From the NCBI GenBank assembly GCA_947087275.1, contig CAMUBZ010000003.1:73132-113095 (forward strand): a DNA stretch of 39,964 nt. Direction: 5' to 3'. The first letter of the stretch is position 1; each line of letters starts with the position of its first letter. The translations under genes and the position numbers were made by a program. The DNA is from an uncultured Candidatus Saccharibacteria bacterium (GTDB taxonomy: Bacteria; Patescibacteriota; Saccharimonadia; Saccharimonadales; Saccharimonadaceae). Shown piece after piece: positions 1-7,760 of this stretch. The notes beneath the pieces were generated by a model that was not told the origin of the DNA, ran no database searches, and saw only the letters and a list, made by a program, of their open reading frames with translations.

Positions 1-1046
1 CGACTTTGCCATTGGTTCAATAACTGTTGGCGATACTCCAAATTGGTGAGCAACTGGCGCAGAGTCGTGAAAGAAAAAACTTGCGCTGTCGAGAGCAGAT
101 AAATACTATGGCGCAACACACGCTCCAAGCGGCTGCTATAATTGTCGGCAATCAGCGACCGAAAAAGACCAAGAAGCAGTTCAATGCTAGCACTGAGATT
201 CTGTGTGTTAGCCGCAAATAAATCAATACTGCTTGTCGGCTCAACAAAATCAACAACCATGCGATCAGTTATATGTACTAAATCGGTTTTAAGAGCATCA
301 TGTGGATCAATCACGACAATTTGATACGCATCACGATGCTGCTGATAGAGCTGACTAATCATACTAGCGATAAACTTGGATTTGCCCATACCACTACCGC
401 CCAGAATAAGTGAATGACGAGCAAAGTCATATTGTTCAATTTGCAAGTAGGAGAGGGTGTTCCCGTACGGAAAAGGATCGATTTCTAGCAAGCCAGACCT
501 ATCCGCAGGCAGTAACAGTTTAGAGATTTTATCGAGTTTGAGATATTTGGGGATTTTCTTGTAGGCAAAATTTTTGCTCCTAGTAAAGTCAACGCTAAAG
601 AGCGTAGCTGGTGAAGATAAAGGTAAGTGACGAGATAAATAATGTGTATTGTGCAGCGTCAGGGCGTACGTTGAGGCAATAATTCCCTGGCGCCAACCGC
701 TAAGATTGAGTGTGAGGCCTACAAGGTGTTGCTGTTTGCGAGTGAGTGTGGTCGCCAGCGCTGCGCAGTTATCTTCTAGGCGATGAGTCAATGGCCAACC
801 CGTGCGCGCTGCCGGTAAGTCAGGTAAGGTTGCTGGCTTGAGGAGGAATTTAGACAACTGCAAACTAGATGGCAGGGCAACCGGACTTTGCAAGAAATAG
901 TGGATGATCTGTTGCTCAAAATAAATGTGCAGCGACCACGCGCGCAAGCCACCAAGATAGCGTTGCACTGCGACCAGAAATTCCTGCCACTCCGCGGGGG
1001 TAACGTGATCACTACCCAGGAATATCTCATACTCAAAACCGCGCAT
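1..1046 (-). CDS. HerA/VirB4-like P-loop ATPase, 3' part beyond the left edge
   Basis: The frame stays open on the minus strand from ATG at 1046 to the left edge, so about 348 residues are visible and the C-terminus is missing. Residues ~1-180 form an alpha/beta N-terminal domain I cannot assign. A Walker A motif, GGSGMGKSKF, sits near residues 216-225, and a Walker B-like strand, IVVIDPHDAL, follows about 30 residues later. This is the pattern of HerA/VirB4/TraD-type DNA-translocating or type IV secretion ATPases (DUF87-like). The same frame is open upstream to a stop near 1119 and reads protein-like, so the true start could be a non-ATG codon upstream; no clear ribosome site precedes 1046. 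It lies just downstream of the AraC-type gene. Family call is fairly sure; the cargo (DNA or protein) is unknown. Confidence 0.7.
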   Translation of the reverse strand, partial: MRGFEYEIFLGSDHVTPAEWQEFLVAVQRYLGGLRAWSLHIYFEQQIIHYFLQSPVALPSSLQLSKFLLKPATLPDLPAARTGWPLTHRLEDNCAALATTLTRKQQHLVGLTLNLSGWRQGIIASTYALTLHNTHYLSRHLPLSSPATLFSVDFTRSKNFAYKKIPKYLKLDKISKLLLPADRSGLLEIDPFPYGNTLSYLQIEQYDFARHSLILGGSGMGKSKFIASMISQLYQQHRDAYQIVVIDPHDALKTDLVHITDRMVVDFVEPTSSIDLFAANTQNLSASIELLLGLFRSLIADNYSSRLERVLRHSIYLLSTAQVFSFTTLRQLLTNLEYRQQLLNQWQS

Positions 1047-1107
1047 GGTATCATTGTACGAAAAAATGCTAAGTTTACCCGACTTTTTGGCGACCAGAAA
1101 AGTCGGT

Positions 1108-1905
1108 TTAATAAATTGGGATCAAAAAGTCCGTGACGCCATCATGATAGTATTCTAGTTCCGGATCGGGTTTGAGACGGTAGCAGCAGGTGGGGAGAAA
1201 TTTCTCGTAGAACCGGTCGGACATTTCTTGAATAGCGCGGGCTTCTTGTGAAGGGATACAAATTTTGAGCCAACGCGAGGCTGGAACACGATAGACCTGC
1301 ATATCAGGATGGCGCTCTTGCCACAAAACCCAATATTCGTAAGACTCGAGCGAGTCACGCGTTTCGAGATAGTTAATCATGCCATAATCAGGATGAGGTA
1401 AATCTGGGTATTGTTGCTCGATGTCAAGATAAAATTGCGGGGCATCGTGTTTGATATGTCGGTTGTCGGTCTGGATATTGCAACCATAAAGCCGTAGGGC
1501 TGGCAAATTGACGATTTCATAGTCTAGTTCAGGTTCAAGTTGAGGTGGCGAAAAGACTAGTTTGGGATAATACTTGAGTTCAACGGTGGTGTTTTTGACA
1601 GCGCTCGGGTTGATACCATGGAACTTGTGAAAGGCTCGCGAAAACGCTACCGCCGAATCGTAACCGTATTTGGCGGCAATATCAATCACGCGCGCATCCG
1701 TCTGTGCCAGATCCTTACCAGCTAGTGTCAGCCGACGCCGACGAATATAATCCGTTAACGTAATTCCTGCAAAAAGCGGAAAGATACGTTGCAAAGTTCC
1801 TAGGCTCACCCCAGCACGGTGCGCCAAAGCCTGATAGTCCAGCTCACCCTCAAGGTGGTCTTCGAGATAATCTAGGGCTGAGTTGAGGTTATCGTAAAAT
1901 GTCAT
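1108..1905 (-). CDS. AraC-family regulator with GyrI-like effector domain
   Basis: This 265-residue protein has an N-terminal AraC-type double helix-turn-helix (residues ~5-105; the second helix pair includes DIAAKYGYDSAVAFSRAF, followed by the usual F-x-K-x-x-G-x-x-P turn as FHKFHGINPS). The C-terminal ~150 residues resemble the GyrI-like/SoxS-Rob effector domain, which binds small lipophilic ligands in relatives. It should be a cytoplasmic one-component transcription factor. Its ATG overlaps the stop of the upstream kinase-like gene by 3 nt (ATGA at 1902-1905), so the two are cotranscribed and probably translationally coupled. The ligand and target genes cannot be read from the sequence. 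Confidence 0.85.
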   Translation of the reverse strand: MTFYDNLNSALDYLEDHLEGELDYQALAHRAGVSLGTLQRIFPLFAGITLTDYIRRRRLTLAGKDLAQTDARVIDIAAKYGYDSAVAFSRAFHKFHGINPSAVKNTTVELKYYPKLVFSPPQLEPELDYEIVNLPALRLYGCNIQTDNRHIKHDAPQFYLDIEQQYPDLPHPDYGMINYLETRDSLESYEYWVLWQERHPDMQVYRVPASRWLKICIPSQEARAIQEMSDRFYEKFLPTCCYRLKPDPELEYYHDGVTDFLIPIY

Positions 1906-3317
1906 AGTTGAGAGTTAAAGAAGGCTAGAATTTCATCACAATGGTCTAGTGTAGCGGTAAATTGGTCTTTGAGGGCGCCTAGGCTAATCATTTGTTCTGC
2001 TAGCCCACGGATAATCCCCTGCTCGGTGGCCGCAGTGAGAAAATTGGGCAAAATCTCTAGGCCCGATGTGACTAGCGTGGTAACATCGTCGGTAGCACGG
2101 TTGAGGTAATATTCAATGATTTGGGTGCCCAACAATTCCTTAGTATTGGTGGGGTTTTCGATAAAGTTATTCATACCATAAAGCGCCAAGAAGGCCTTAC
2201 CAAGTTTGTAGGTGATTTCGGGTGGTTCTATATTATATCGTGTGTAGAGATTCATCATCTCCACAAAGAATTGCGAGGCGTGAATGCTACGGAAACGCCG
2301 GGCTTGCGCTTCAACGTCGGCCCGATACTGTTCGCGGTCAAGATCAGTATATTTGCCATTCTGCAACAGGAGTTCAACCAACTTGTCCGTGCGCACGCTA
2401 TAAGCGTTGAGGAAAAGTTGGCGGGTATAGTCAGCCTCTTCGCCACTAAACGAGAAGATCAGCCCAAGATCAAGAAAACCCACATTACCATCGGCGTCAA
2501 GATAAACGTTGCCGCTGTGTGGGTCGCCATGAAAAGTGACCGGCAGGCCGTGGAGCAAAGCATAAAATGACAGGTTCACATAGTCATTCATGCCCCGCCG
2601 AATGCGCGCCTTGTTCTCAGGAGTGAGTGCAATCTGATTGATCGTAGGCGCCGTGATAAATTCCATGGCGATGATGTTGTCAGTACAAAGTTCGGGAATG
2701 AGTGCTGGGACTTTGATAGAGACAGTATTCGCCAGTTTACCATTCACACTATCGGCAAACTCTTGGTAGGCACGTAAATTCTGTTGCTCGTGGCAAAAAT
2801 CAGTTTCTTGCTCGATCCAGTTCGCCCAAAGTTCCAGCGCTTTGTCGCTGCCGAGATAGTTGCGGAACTTGGCCAGTTTACCGAAGCGATGAATAAAACG
2901 CCGAATTTGACGTGTATCATGCTCTACTTTTTTGACAACGTCTTGGCGCTTGACTTTGAGTGCTACTTCACGGCCATCCTGCAAAATCGCGCGGTGTACT
3001 TGAGAAATTGAAGCTGAGCCAACTGGAGTGGGGTCGATAAATTGAAAAATTTCGTTCAACGGGCGCCCGTATTCCTGGGTAATTTGTTTGGCAACCTTGC
3101 GATACGAGATTGGGTTGCAATGATCGCAAATTTTGGAGAGTTGAACGCGGTCTTGCTCGGTAAAAACGTTACCGTAATTTTGCATGGCAATAATCTGGGC
3201 CATTTTGATATAAACCACGCCCATATGCGTAGCAAAACTATACAAAACTTGGCCGGTCGTACGGCGCAAAATGAATTTCTGGATGAGTAGCAAAAAACCG
3301 TAAAAATATAGACGCAT
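1902..3317 (-). CDS. ABC1/AarF/UbiB-family atypical kinase-like protein
   Basis: The 471 residues fit the UbiB/ADCK fold. The signature KxGQ motif appears as YIKMAQ at residues 36-41, with Ala in place of the Gly. The nucleotide-loop segment VGSASISQVHRA (~98-110) precedes the lysine strand VALKVKR. The catalytic-loop equivalent is HGDPHSGN near residue 263, and the metal-binding DFG equivalent is LDLG near 282-285. In relatives the family supports isoprenoid-quinone synthesis or lipid homeostasis and hydrolyses ATP. No quinone genes are nearby, so a lipid or envelope role is as likely here. Residues 1-20 are hydrophobic and may contact the membrane. The start at 3317 has a strong GAGGGAG ribosome site and a short leader from the promoter at 3335-3363. 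Confidence 0.85.
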   Translation of the reverse strand: MRLYFYGFLLLIQKFILRRTTGQVLYSFATHMGVVYIKMAQIIAMQNYGNVFTEQDRVQLSKICDHCNPISYRKVAKQITQEYGRPLNEIFQFIDPTPVGSASISQVHRAILQDGREVALKVKRQDVVKKVEHDTRQIRRFIHRFGKLAKFRNYLGSDKALELWANWIEQETDFCHEQQNLRAYQEFADSVNGKLANTVSIKVPALIPELCTDNIIAMEFITAPTINQIALTPENKARIRRGMNDYVNLSFYALLHGLPVTFHGDPHSGNVYLDADGNVGFLDLGLIFSFSGEEADYTRQLFLNAYSVRTDKLVELLLQNGKYTDLDREQYRADVEAQARRFRSIHASQFFVEMMNLYTRYNIEPPEITYKLGKAFLALYGMNNFIENPTNTKELLGTQIIEYYLNRATDDVTTLVTSGLEILPNFLTAATEQGIIRGLAEQMISLGALKDQFTATLDHCDEILAFFNSQL

Positions 3318-3334
3318 AACTCCCTCTTAGTATC

Positions 3335-3363
3335 ATTGTAGCACAGAATTATAATTTTGTCAA
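3335..3363 (-). promoter_or_regulatory. Sigma70-type promoter of the ABC1-kinase/AraC operon
   Basis: On the minus strand TTGACA (3363-3358) is followed after exactly 17 nt by TACAAT (3340-3335), with an extended -10 TGC directly before it. Predicted transcription start is near 3328, giving an ~11-nt leader that carries the GAGGGAG ribosome site of the gene starting at 3317. Confidence 0.75.
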
Positions 3364-3384
3364 TATCTGGGACGGTTTTTGTGA

Positions 3385-3390
3385 TATAAT
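3385..3390 (+). promoter_or_regulatory. Leaderless -10 element of the small membrane protein gene
   Basis: TATAAT at 3385-3390, with the extended form TGATATAAT, is separated from ATG at 3397 by only 6 nt. Transcription should therefore begin at or within a base or two of the start codon. No ribosome site is present. Confidence 0.65.
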
Positions 3391-3396
3391 GTAAAC

Positions 3397-3636
3397 ATGA
3401 CAGAGGAAAAAGTCACTCCTGAGGCCAAACAGGCTGCCACAACAGGGGTGGAGAAATCTGGTTCAGACCATAGCGCTTGCCACCATAAGCATGGTTGGCT
3501 GAGCAAACATTTTTGTACGCGTAATTTGAAGAAATTTGGCGCATTAGGCGTAATCTTGTTTGTGTTACATATTTTATTCCATGTGGTGGAGATTTTGCTA
3601 ATTCCAACGATATTGGTTTGGCTAGGCTGGAAGTAA
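3397..3636 (+). CDS. Small His/Cys-rich single-pass membrane protein, 79 aa
   Basis: I do not recognise a family. The N-terminal half (~50 residues) is hydrophilic and carries a compact cluster, HSACHHKHGW, followed by HFC, which could bind a metal. Residues ~48-76 are a long hydrophobic stretch that makes one membrane span or a hairpin. The -10 hexamer lies 6 nt before ATG, supporting this start and real expression. Its TAA stop (3634-3636) directly abuts the stop of the convergent AlkD-like gene, with no intergenic base. Metal handling is only an inference from the residue cluster. Confidence 0.6.
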   Translation: MTEEKVTPEAKQAATTGVEKSGSDHSACHHKHGWLSKHFCTRNLKKFGALGVILFVLHILFHVVEILLIPTILVWLGWK

Positions 3637-4320
3637 CTAAAGTTTGAGAGAGCTGAGCAGTTGCTTGTCATCATCACTGATATGGCGCGATTCGCGGGCT
3701 TTTTGGATGGCTTTGTTGTGAGCAAAGACGGAAAGTTGGTCGCGCTGAAGGTAGTCCAAAGTCTCGTTCCGGAACTTGGCAAACAACTCGGCAACGAGCC
3801 AAGCCTTGGCCATCTCGACATAATATTTGTCGGATTTAATCTCGTCGAGCAGGTCAAAGATATGCTCGAGGTATTCCGGCAAAATGAAGTGATCAAGAAC
3901 CATGACGAGCATAAAACGGAGCGCATATTCCTCCTGACTAGAGCGATATTGCATCAAAAAATCCCAGAGTACTGGCAAATCTTGCGGTTTGGGCTTGAAA
4001 CTGGCGCAAAACGTATCACAAACGGCCCAGTTGTTGATTTGCGGGATAAACCAAGCAGTATAATCTAGACGCTCGGCTAGCCCCATCGGAGCTGTAGCAA
4101 TGACGATGCCTGTAACCATGATTTCTTCGTAATAGTGTGGCTGGATTTGGTCAAGAAACCACCAGAAATTATTTTTTGTAATCTCTTTGGCGAGCCGACG
4201 TTGCTCGGGAATACGCACGCCAATGACGTGCTGGGCCTGAGGGCAGGTCTTGAGATGGAATTCACGATAGCCTACATCTTGTAGGTCAAATAAACGTGAT
4301 TGTAATTCTTCGGGTGGCAT
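3637..4320 (-). CDS. DNA alkylation repair protein, AlkD-like HEAT-repeat glycosylase
   Basis: The 227 residues match the AlkD/AlkC-type family in length and pattern: an all-helical protein built of HEAT-like repeats, with the family-typical segments GVRIPEQRRLAKEI (~34-47) and a central INNWAVCDTFC block that carries the Trp and Asp used by AlkD to contact alkylated purines. In relatives it excises positively charged N3- and N7-alkyl purines without base flipping. A TATAAT lies 8 nt upstream of ATG (4329-4334), so the transcript is probably leaderless and the gene monocistronic. It converges on the small membrane protein gene with stops abutting. Confidence 0.85.
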   Translation of the reverse strand: MPPEELQSRLFDLQDVGYREFHLKTCPQAQHVIGVRIPEQRRLAKEITKNNFWWFLDQIQPHYYEEIMVTGIVIATAPMGLAERLDYTAWFIPQINNWAVCDTFCASFKPKPQDLPVLWDFLMQYRSSQEEYALRFMLVMVLDHFILPEYLEHIFDLLDEIKSDKYYVEMAKAWLVAELFAKFRNETLDYLQRDQLSVFAHNKAIQKARESRHISDDDKQLLSSLKL

Positions 4321-4382
4321 ATGTCTGTATTATATAATGTTTGTTAGGGCTTGGCTAGGTTGGGCATATAACACTATTGTCT

Positions 4383-4784
4383 TTATTGACCAGAAAAAAT
4401 CCAGTAAATGAAGGCGCCGACGAACACAGCCAGCGTGACCGAGCCGACCCAGAGCAAGACGCCGCAGAAGCCTGATAGCCAGCGACGGAACTTGTGTTTG
4501 TCGTAATCTCTGATGGCCGCCATTAGCTCATCTTGAACCACGGCGTCTTCGCGCAGGCTACGTCGGAGAACACCAGCGACAGCGTCGATGGCATAAACCT
4601 GAGTACCGAGACACTCAGAAAGCGTGCGTGCAAAGCGTTCGTTGCTTTTGGTGCGCTTTTCGAGACGACTCAGGCGTTGCTCTAGCTCAGCGATTTTGTT
4701 ATCTTTTTTAATGATTGCCTTACTCAGTTCAGCGACATCGACATCGTGCGCTACAACCTCCGAATCGGCAGTTTTTTTGCTCAT
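4383..4784 (-). CDS. Coiled-coil protein with C-terminal membrane anchor, 133 aa
   Basis: No family recognised. Residues ~15-45 form a heptad-like coiled coil (KIAELEQRLSRLEKRT), residues ~55-95 are helical, and residues ~105-130 form one transmembrane span that ends with the protein, so most of it should face the cytoplasm. I chose ATG at 4784 because GGAGG lies 6 nt before it. A frame extension to GTG at 4850 has no ribosome site and encodes an unconvincing basic leader. An extended -10 (TGC TATACT, 4865-4870) would give a ~75-nt leader. Confidence 0.6.
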   Translation of the reverse strand: MSKKTADSEVVAHDVDVAELSKAIIKKDNKIAELEQRLSRLEKRTKSNERFARTLSECLGTQVYAIDAVAGVLRRSLREDAVVQDELMAAIRDYDKHKFRRWLSGFCGVLLWVGSVTLAVFVGAFIYWIFSGQ

Positions 4785-4878
4785 GCGGGGCCTCCACTCT
4801 CCGTTAAGTTTGTGCCCTGCCCAGAGGCGATTTTCCCTTTTTGTTCCCACTCGTGCTTTTATCTAGTATAGCATGGAT

Positions 4879-5499
4879 TTAGGGTTTGTGGGAGAAATTA
4901 GCAATATGCGCCTCTCTCGTGCCGTCAGTGGGTCGCGATAGAGTGCGGAATCTTTGTTGGAGTTCATTAAATGCCCCTGTAGGAATCGTAACTTTTGGTA
5001 GTTGATTGTAAATTTGACGAAAGCTACCTTTACGATTTAGAAAATGCACATCTTGCGGTAAGTTGTGCACGCGCCAATGCCCGCATTGAGAATGAGAAAT
5101 AAACAGATAGATTGGAATGTCCAACTTTAAATATTGTTGTAAACAATAACGATGATAACGATTTTGCTCTACTGGACTCATAAAGTAGGTTTTCTTACTG
5201 CCAAAATACTGTATCCACTGCTTGCGCCGACCATCGCCGTAGATCTTTCCGCTATATGCTTTATGCTCAAAGAGCAATATGCCTTTGTGGGACAAAACTA
5301 CAATATCTATCTCTGTAGTCTTGCCATTCTCTTGCCCGCCCTTATTGAATGCTGGGATATAAACATTGCGAAATATTTGTTGGCGTGGGACACCATTTTG
5401 TTGCAATTCTAGATAGAGAAAGCGTTCACCACTTTGCCCGAGTGTTTGGTGCTCGGAGCGGCGAAAGACATAATCAACAATATCTATAATAGTTAACAT
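4879..5499 (-). CDS. NERD (nuclease-related domain) protein
   Basis: Residues ~15-130 of this 206-residue protein fit the NERD domain. GERFLYLEL carries the first acidic residue, TEIDIVVLSHKGILLFEHKA (~62-81) holds the catalytic-type Asp and the E-x-K pair, and a hydrophobic-aromatic strand follows. These residues match restriction-endonuclease-like folds, but the family's substrates are mostly unproven. The remaining C-terminal region is basic and unassigned. The -10 TAAAAT (5506-5511) is 6 nt from ATG, indicating a leaderless transcript. The gene ends near the coiled-coil gene and starts next to silent cassette A. Confidence 0.75.
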   Translation of the reverse strand: MLTIIDIVDYVFRRSEHQTLGQSGERFLYLELQQNGVPRQQIFRNVYIPAFNKGGQENGKTTEIDIVVLSHKGILLFEHKAYSGKIYGDGRRKQWIQYFGSKKTYFMSPVEQNRYHRYCLQQYLKLDIPIYLFISHSQCGHWRVHNLPQDVHFLNRKGSFRQIYNQLPKVTIPTGAFNELQQRFRTLSRPTDGTREAHIANFSHKP

Positions 5500-5526
5500 A
5501 TTCCCATTTTAGCACAGCATCACTCT

Positions 5527-5736
5527 CTACATACCTAATACAGTACTAAGGCAGCGGAGGGGGAGACCTTGATAACGATTATATGGCCCGAGCGATGGAT
5601 AGACATTTGTCTCATTAAAATGAAGATAATAAGCATAATCAATAGTAGCAGCATATGAGGACCAATAGACAGCGGCACTGCCAGCATTCCGGAAGTTACC
5701 CACAGCATTAATAACATCAAAATGTCCGCTGCGCAC
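5527..5736 (-). pseudogene. Silent cassette A: C-terminal FISUMP-like domain fragment
   Basis: In minus-strand sense the cassette opens with the shared block GTGCGCAGCGG (5736-5726; V-R-S-G) and ends with the shared 35-nt block (5561-5527) encoding PLRCLSTVLGM and TAG. Between them are 69 codons with FISUMP/C-type-lectin-like landmarks: a G-x-F-R turn, AVYWSSYA, an AYYLHF strand and an NRYQG turn before the conserved Arg-Cys. The frame extends upstream to an accidental ATG (5817) through two hairpins, but I see neither a ribosome site, a promoter nor a signal peptide. It is therefore a promoterless 3' fragment rather than a normal gene. A short expressed peptide is the alternative. Confidence 0.75.
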
Positions 5737-5740
5737 GAAG

Positions 5741-5837
5741 ACCTTATCGTTTTTCAAAAAGCGATAAGGTAAAAATTTGATTTCACCCCTGTTATTCCGC
5801 AAACCAAGCCTTATCAAAAATTAAAAAATGATAAGGT
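5741..5837. repeat. Two similar stem-loops abutting the 5' end of cassette A
   Basis: Hairpin 1 pairs ACCTTATCG (5741-5749) with CGATAAGGT (5762-5770), extended by T5/A5 arms. Hairpin 2 pairs CCTTATCA (5809-5816) with TGATAAGG (5829-5836). Both are built from the same ACCTTATC/GATAAGGT arms and lie directly outside the conserved 5' block of the cassette. They could be terminators, insertion scars or recombination-associated hairpins; the sequence does not decide. Confidence 0.6.
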
Positions 5838-5899
5838 CGCAAAAATCGTCCAAAATCAAAAAAGCGCCTACGCCAGTAACAACGTGCATGATGGCCCTT

Positions 5900-6154
5900 C
5901 TACTCATTTGGTTCTTTGATATACTCTATCAAGTCCCCAACTTGGCAATCCAATGCCTCGCAAAGTGAAATTAGCGTAGAAAAGCGCATCGCCGTAATAT
6001 GATTATTCTTAATTTTAGAGAGGTTAGCAAGCGTGATACCAACCTTATCCGCCAACTCGCCCAATGAGATTTTGCGTTCCACCATCAGACGATCTAGATG
6101 TAGGATAATTTTGCCTTGTGACACTGAAGGCGCATTACTATTAGACCAGTCCAT
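5900..6154 (-). CDS. Cro/CI-type (XRE) helix-turn-helix regulator
   Basis: This 84-residue protein is essentially one XRE-type HTH domain. LGELADKVGITLANLSKIKN (~36-55) carries the two DNA-contact helices, and SLCEALDCQVGDLIEY is the typical last helix of the YozG-like (HTH_26) subfamily. It overlaps the preceding DUF2975 gene by 14 nt, so the two are coupled. DUF2975 membrane proteins are often paired with exactly this kind of small regulator, which suggests membrane-linked control or autoregulation. The pair lies between inverted cassettes A and B. Confidence 0.85.
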   Translation of the reverse strand: MDWSNSNAPSVSQGKIILHLDRLMVERKISLGELADKVGITLANLSKIKNNHITAMRFSTLISLCEALDCQVGDLIEYIKEPNE

Positions 6155-6719
6155 CCAAATCCTTTTCTAGGTTTGCACCATAATTGAAAAATTGCGAAAC
6201 ACAGAGGAAGACTAGACCAGTGAAACAACTCAAATAATTAAAACCGTCGGGCTTACCTCCTAAGAAACTTACGAAGGCTACCGAGGCTAAACTCATGACA
6301 GAGACACCAATGAAGAAAATACCGATTTCACGGAACATGCGCACAATATCTTGTTGAAAAGGCGTATTCCCTCTAGCGAACCAGGTTTTACCTTTGGCTG
6401 TTTTGAGAATCAAGTAAACGTTACGAAATATCATCGCCATCAGCGACAAGACAATAGCACTACAAAACGCAAAAATAGCGAGCATAGATGCGCTAAGAAT
6501 TGGCAGGGTAAAGCCATAACAAGAAACCATGCTGTCGTTTATCGCAGCAGTTTTGAGCCATTCTGTAACCGGCGTAGCCCAAATCAAGCTACAAATTGTG
6601 ATTATAAGCATCGCGCCCACCAACCACCAGTGTAGAATTTCTGCGGTTTTAGCGATGATGAGCGTCACTTTTTGCAATAATAAATTTGCTTTTTGTTCGG
6701 CAGGTAAGTTCTTTGACAT
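6141..6719 (-). CDS. DUF2975-type four-helix membrane protein
   Basis: The 192 residues have four clear hydrophobic spans (~33-55, 75-100, 130-150 and 158-180), the layout of DUF2975 proteins. The function of the family is not known. It is the first gene of a two-gene unit with the XRE regulator. MSKNLPAEQK is preceded by AAAGGAACAT, and the promoter at 6745-6773 supports this start. The assignment rests on length, topology and the regulator pairing rather than on catalytic residues. Confidence 0.65.
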   Translation of the reverse strand: MSKNLPAEQKANLLLQKVTLIIAKTAEILHWWLVGAMLIITICSLIWATPVTEWLKTAAINDSMVSCYGFTLPILSASMLAIFAFCSAIVLSLMAMIFRNVYLILKTAKGKTWFARGNTPFQQDIVRMFREIGIFFIGVSVMSLASVAFVSFLGGKPDGFNYLSCFTGLVFLCVSQFFNYGANLEKDLDGLV

Positions 6720-6744
6720 ATGTTCCTTTATTTAATTTACTCCT

Positions 6745-6773
6745 ATTCTATGCCGCTATTTATTGTTTGTCAA
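6745..6773 (-). promoter_or_regulatory. Promoter of the DUF2975-XRE pair
   Basis: On the minus strand TTGACA (6773-6768), a 17-nt spacer and TAGAAT (6750-6745) form a near-consensus promoter. Just upstream, 6784-6794 holds TCGT-AAA-ACGA inside flanking T/A runs, a possible operator for the XRE protein. The operator role is speculative. Confidence 0.7.
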
Positions 6774-6841
6774 TAAATTTTTGTCGTAAAACGAAAAATC
6801 TTCTTTAGGAAACATGCAAAATTTCTTATTTACTAGTTTCC

Positions 6842-7045
6842 GTGCGCAGCGGGTTTATCAATGCACATGATGGTACGTTTAGAAACGCTTTTGCATATGG
6901 AGCATGGTGGGCGTCACGTGCCAATACGACCGTTAATTATAGTTTTGCGGTTGATCTTAACTCAAATACTATAGATAATTCCGTAAGCGGTAACCGCTAT
7001 GGTGGACGCTCCCTCCGCTGCCTTAGTACTGTATTAGGTATGTAG
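6842..7045 (+). pseudogene. Silent cassette B: C-terminal FISUMP-like domain fragment
   Basis: The cassette begins at GTGCGCAGCGG (6842; V-R-S-G-F) and ends with the 35-nt block shared with A, C and D (7011-7045). It encodes 67 codons with the same landmarks (G-T-F-R, AWWASRA, NRYGG, LRCLSTVLGM) but a largely different interior. The frame is open upstream only to TAG at 6806-6808 and holds no ATG, signal peptide or ribosome site. After the stop the flank reads GGAGTGAGATG, a ribosome-site-plus-ATG pattern that recurs in a remnant near 17386. It points away from cassette A, across the XRE/DUF2975 pair. Confidence 0.75.
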
Positions 7046-7072
7046 GAGTGAGATGAAGATGCTGCGCCAGCT

Positions 7073-7750
7073 CTATTTTAGGCGTTTCTCTAGCGTGGCA
7101 AAATTTATATAAATATAGATGAGATCTTCCACTAGTGCCGTGTCCTTCTTTCGACGGATACTATTCATAACTGAGATCACAATCTGCGCCAACAAAAATG
7201 GCAAGAGAATGATAATGGCAACACTAATCGTGGGCACAAGAACTGATACCAGGCGCGAAACGTTAATGGTATTGATGCTGTCATCATAGGCCACTATTAC
7301 AAGCGTACCAATTGATAATATTAACGAAAGCGTACCGCTAAAAAGACTGGGTTTATCTGGAGATGGAAGTTTGTGTTCAAAATATTCAATCATTACTTTG
7401 ACGTCATCGGATGTCCTAATATTAAGCTGGCGCAAACTCTTAATGAGATTATCTAGACGTTCTTCATCGTTGACCGTGAAATAGGCACGCAGCGTAGCAA
7501 TTACGCCCTTAGTATCGCGCAATTTAGCGTGGGATTGGCCCAACTTTTTGATATCAAGGTAGAAAAACAGCACAACAATAGCAAGTAAAACTAAAGCGAG
7601 CACGCCAACAATAATGAAAATGCTCAGTGAGGTAGCATATGAGAAGATGATTGCCGCGAGACACAGGATAACCGCAAGCGGCCAGTAGATCTTGTTGTAA
7701 CGTTGTTCGGCTGCGTCACGCTTATAACTCTTTTCGATTGCGTCAAACAT
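7073..7750 (-). CDS. Four-span membrane protein of unknown function
   Basis: No family recognised. The 225 residues show two close N-terminal spans (~24-42 and 45-68), a soluble helical region (~70-130) and two C-terminal spans (~135-155 and 165-195), then a short cytoplasmic helix. It begins 10 nt after the DUF362 gene, with a modest CGAGG ribosome site, so it is probably the last gene of the dut-DUF362 unit. Its 3' end lies 27 bp from cassette B, in convergent orientation. Confidence 0.6.
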   Translation of the reverse strand: MFDAIEKSYKRDAAEQRYNKIYWPLAVILCLAAIIFSYATSLSIFIIVGVLALVLLAIVVLFFYLDIKKLGQSHAKLRDTKGVIATLRAYFTVNDEERLDNLIKSLRQLNIRTSDDVKVMIEYFEHKLPSPDKPSLFSGTLSLILSIGTLVIVAYDDSINTINVSRLVSVLVPTISVAIIILLPFLLAQIVISVMNSIRRKKDTALVEDLIYIYINFATLEKRLK

Positions 7751-7760
7751 GCTTGCCTCG

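Noticed and set aside
4785-4850. GTG start at 4850 for the coiled-coil membrane protein
   Set aside because: No ribosome site precedes it and the extra 22 residues are basic and low in plausibility. ATG 4784 has GGAGG at proper distance.
5527-5817. Cassette A as an ordinary gene from ATG 5817
   Set aside because: The ATG lies in hairpin DNA, there is no ribosome site or promoter, and the encoded N-terminal 27 residues have no counterpart in the other cassettes.
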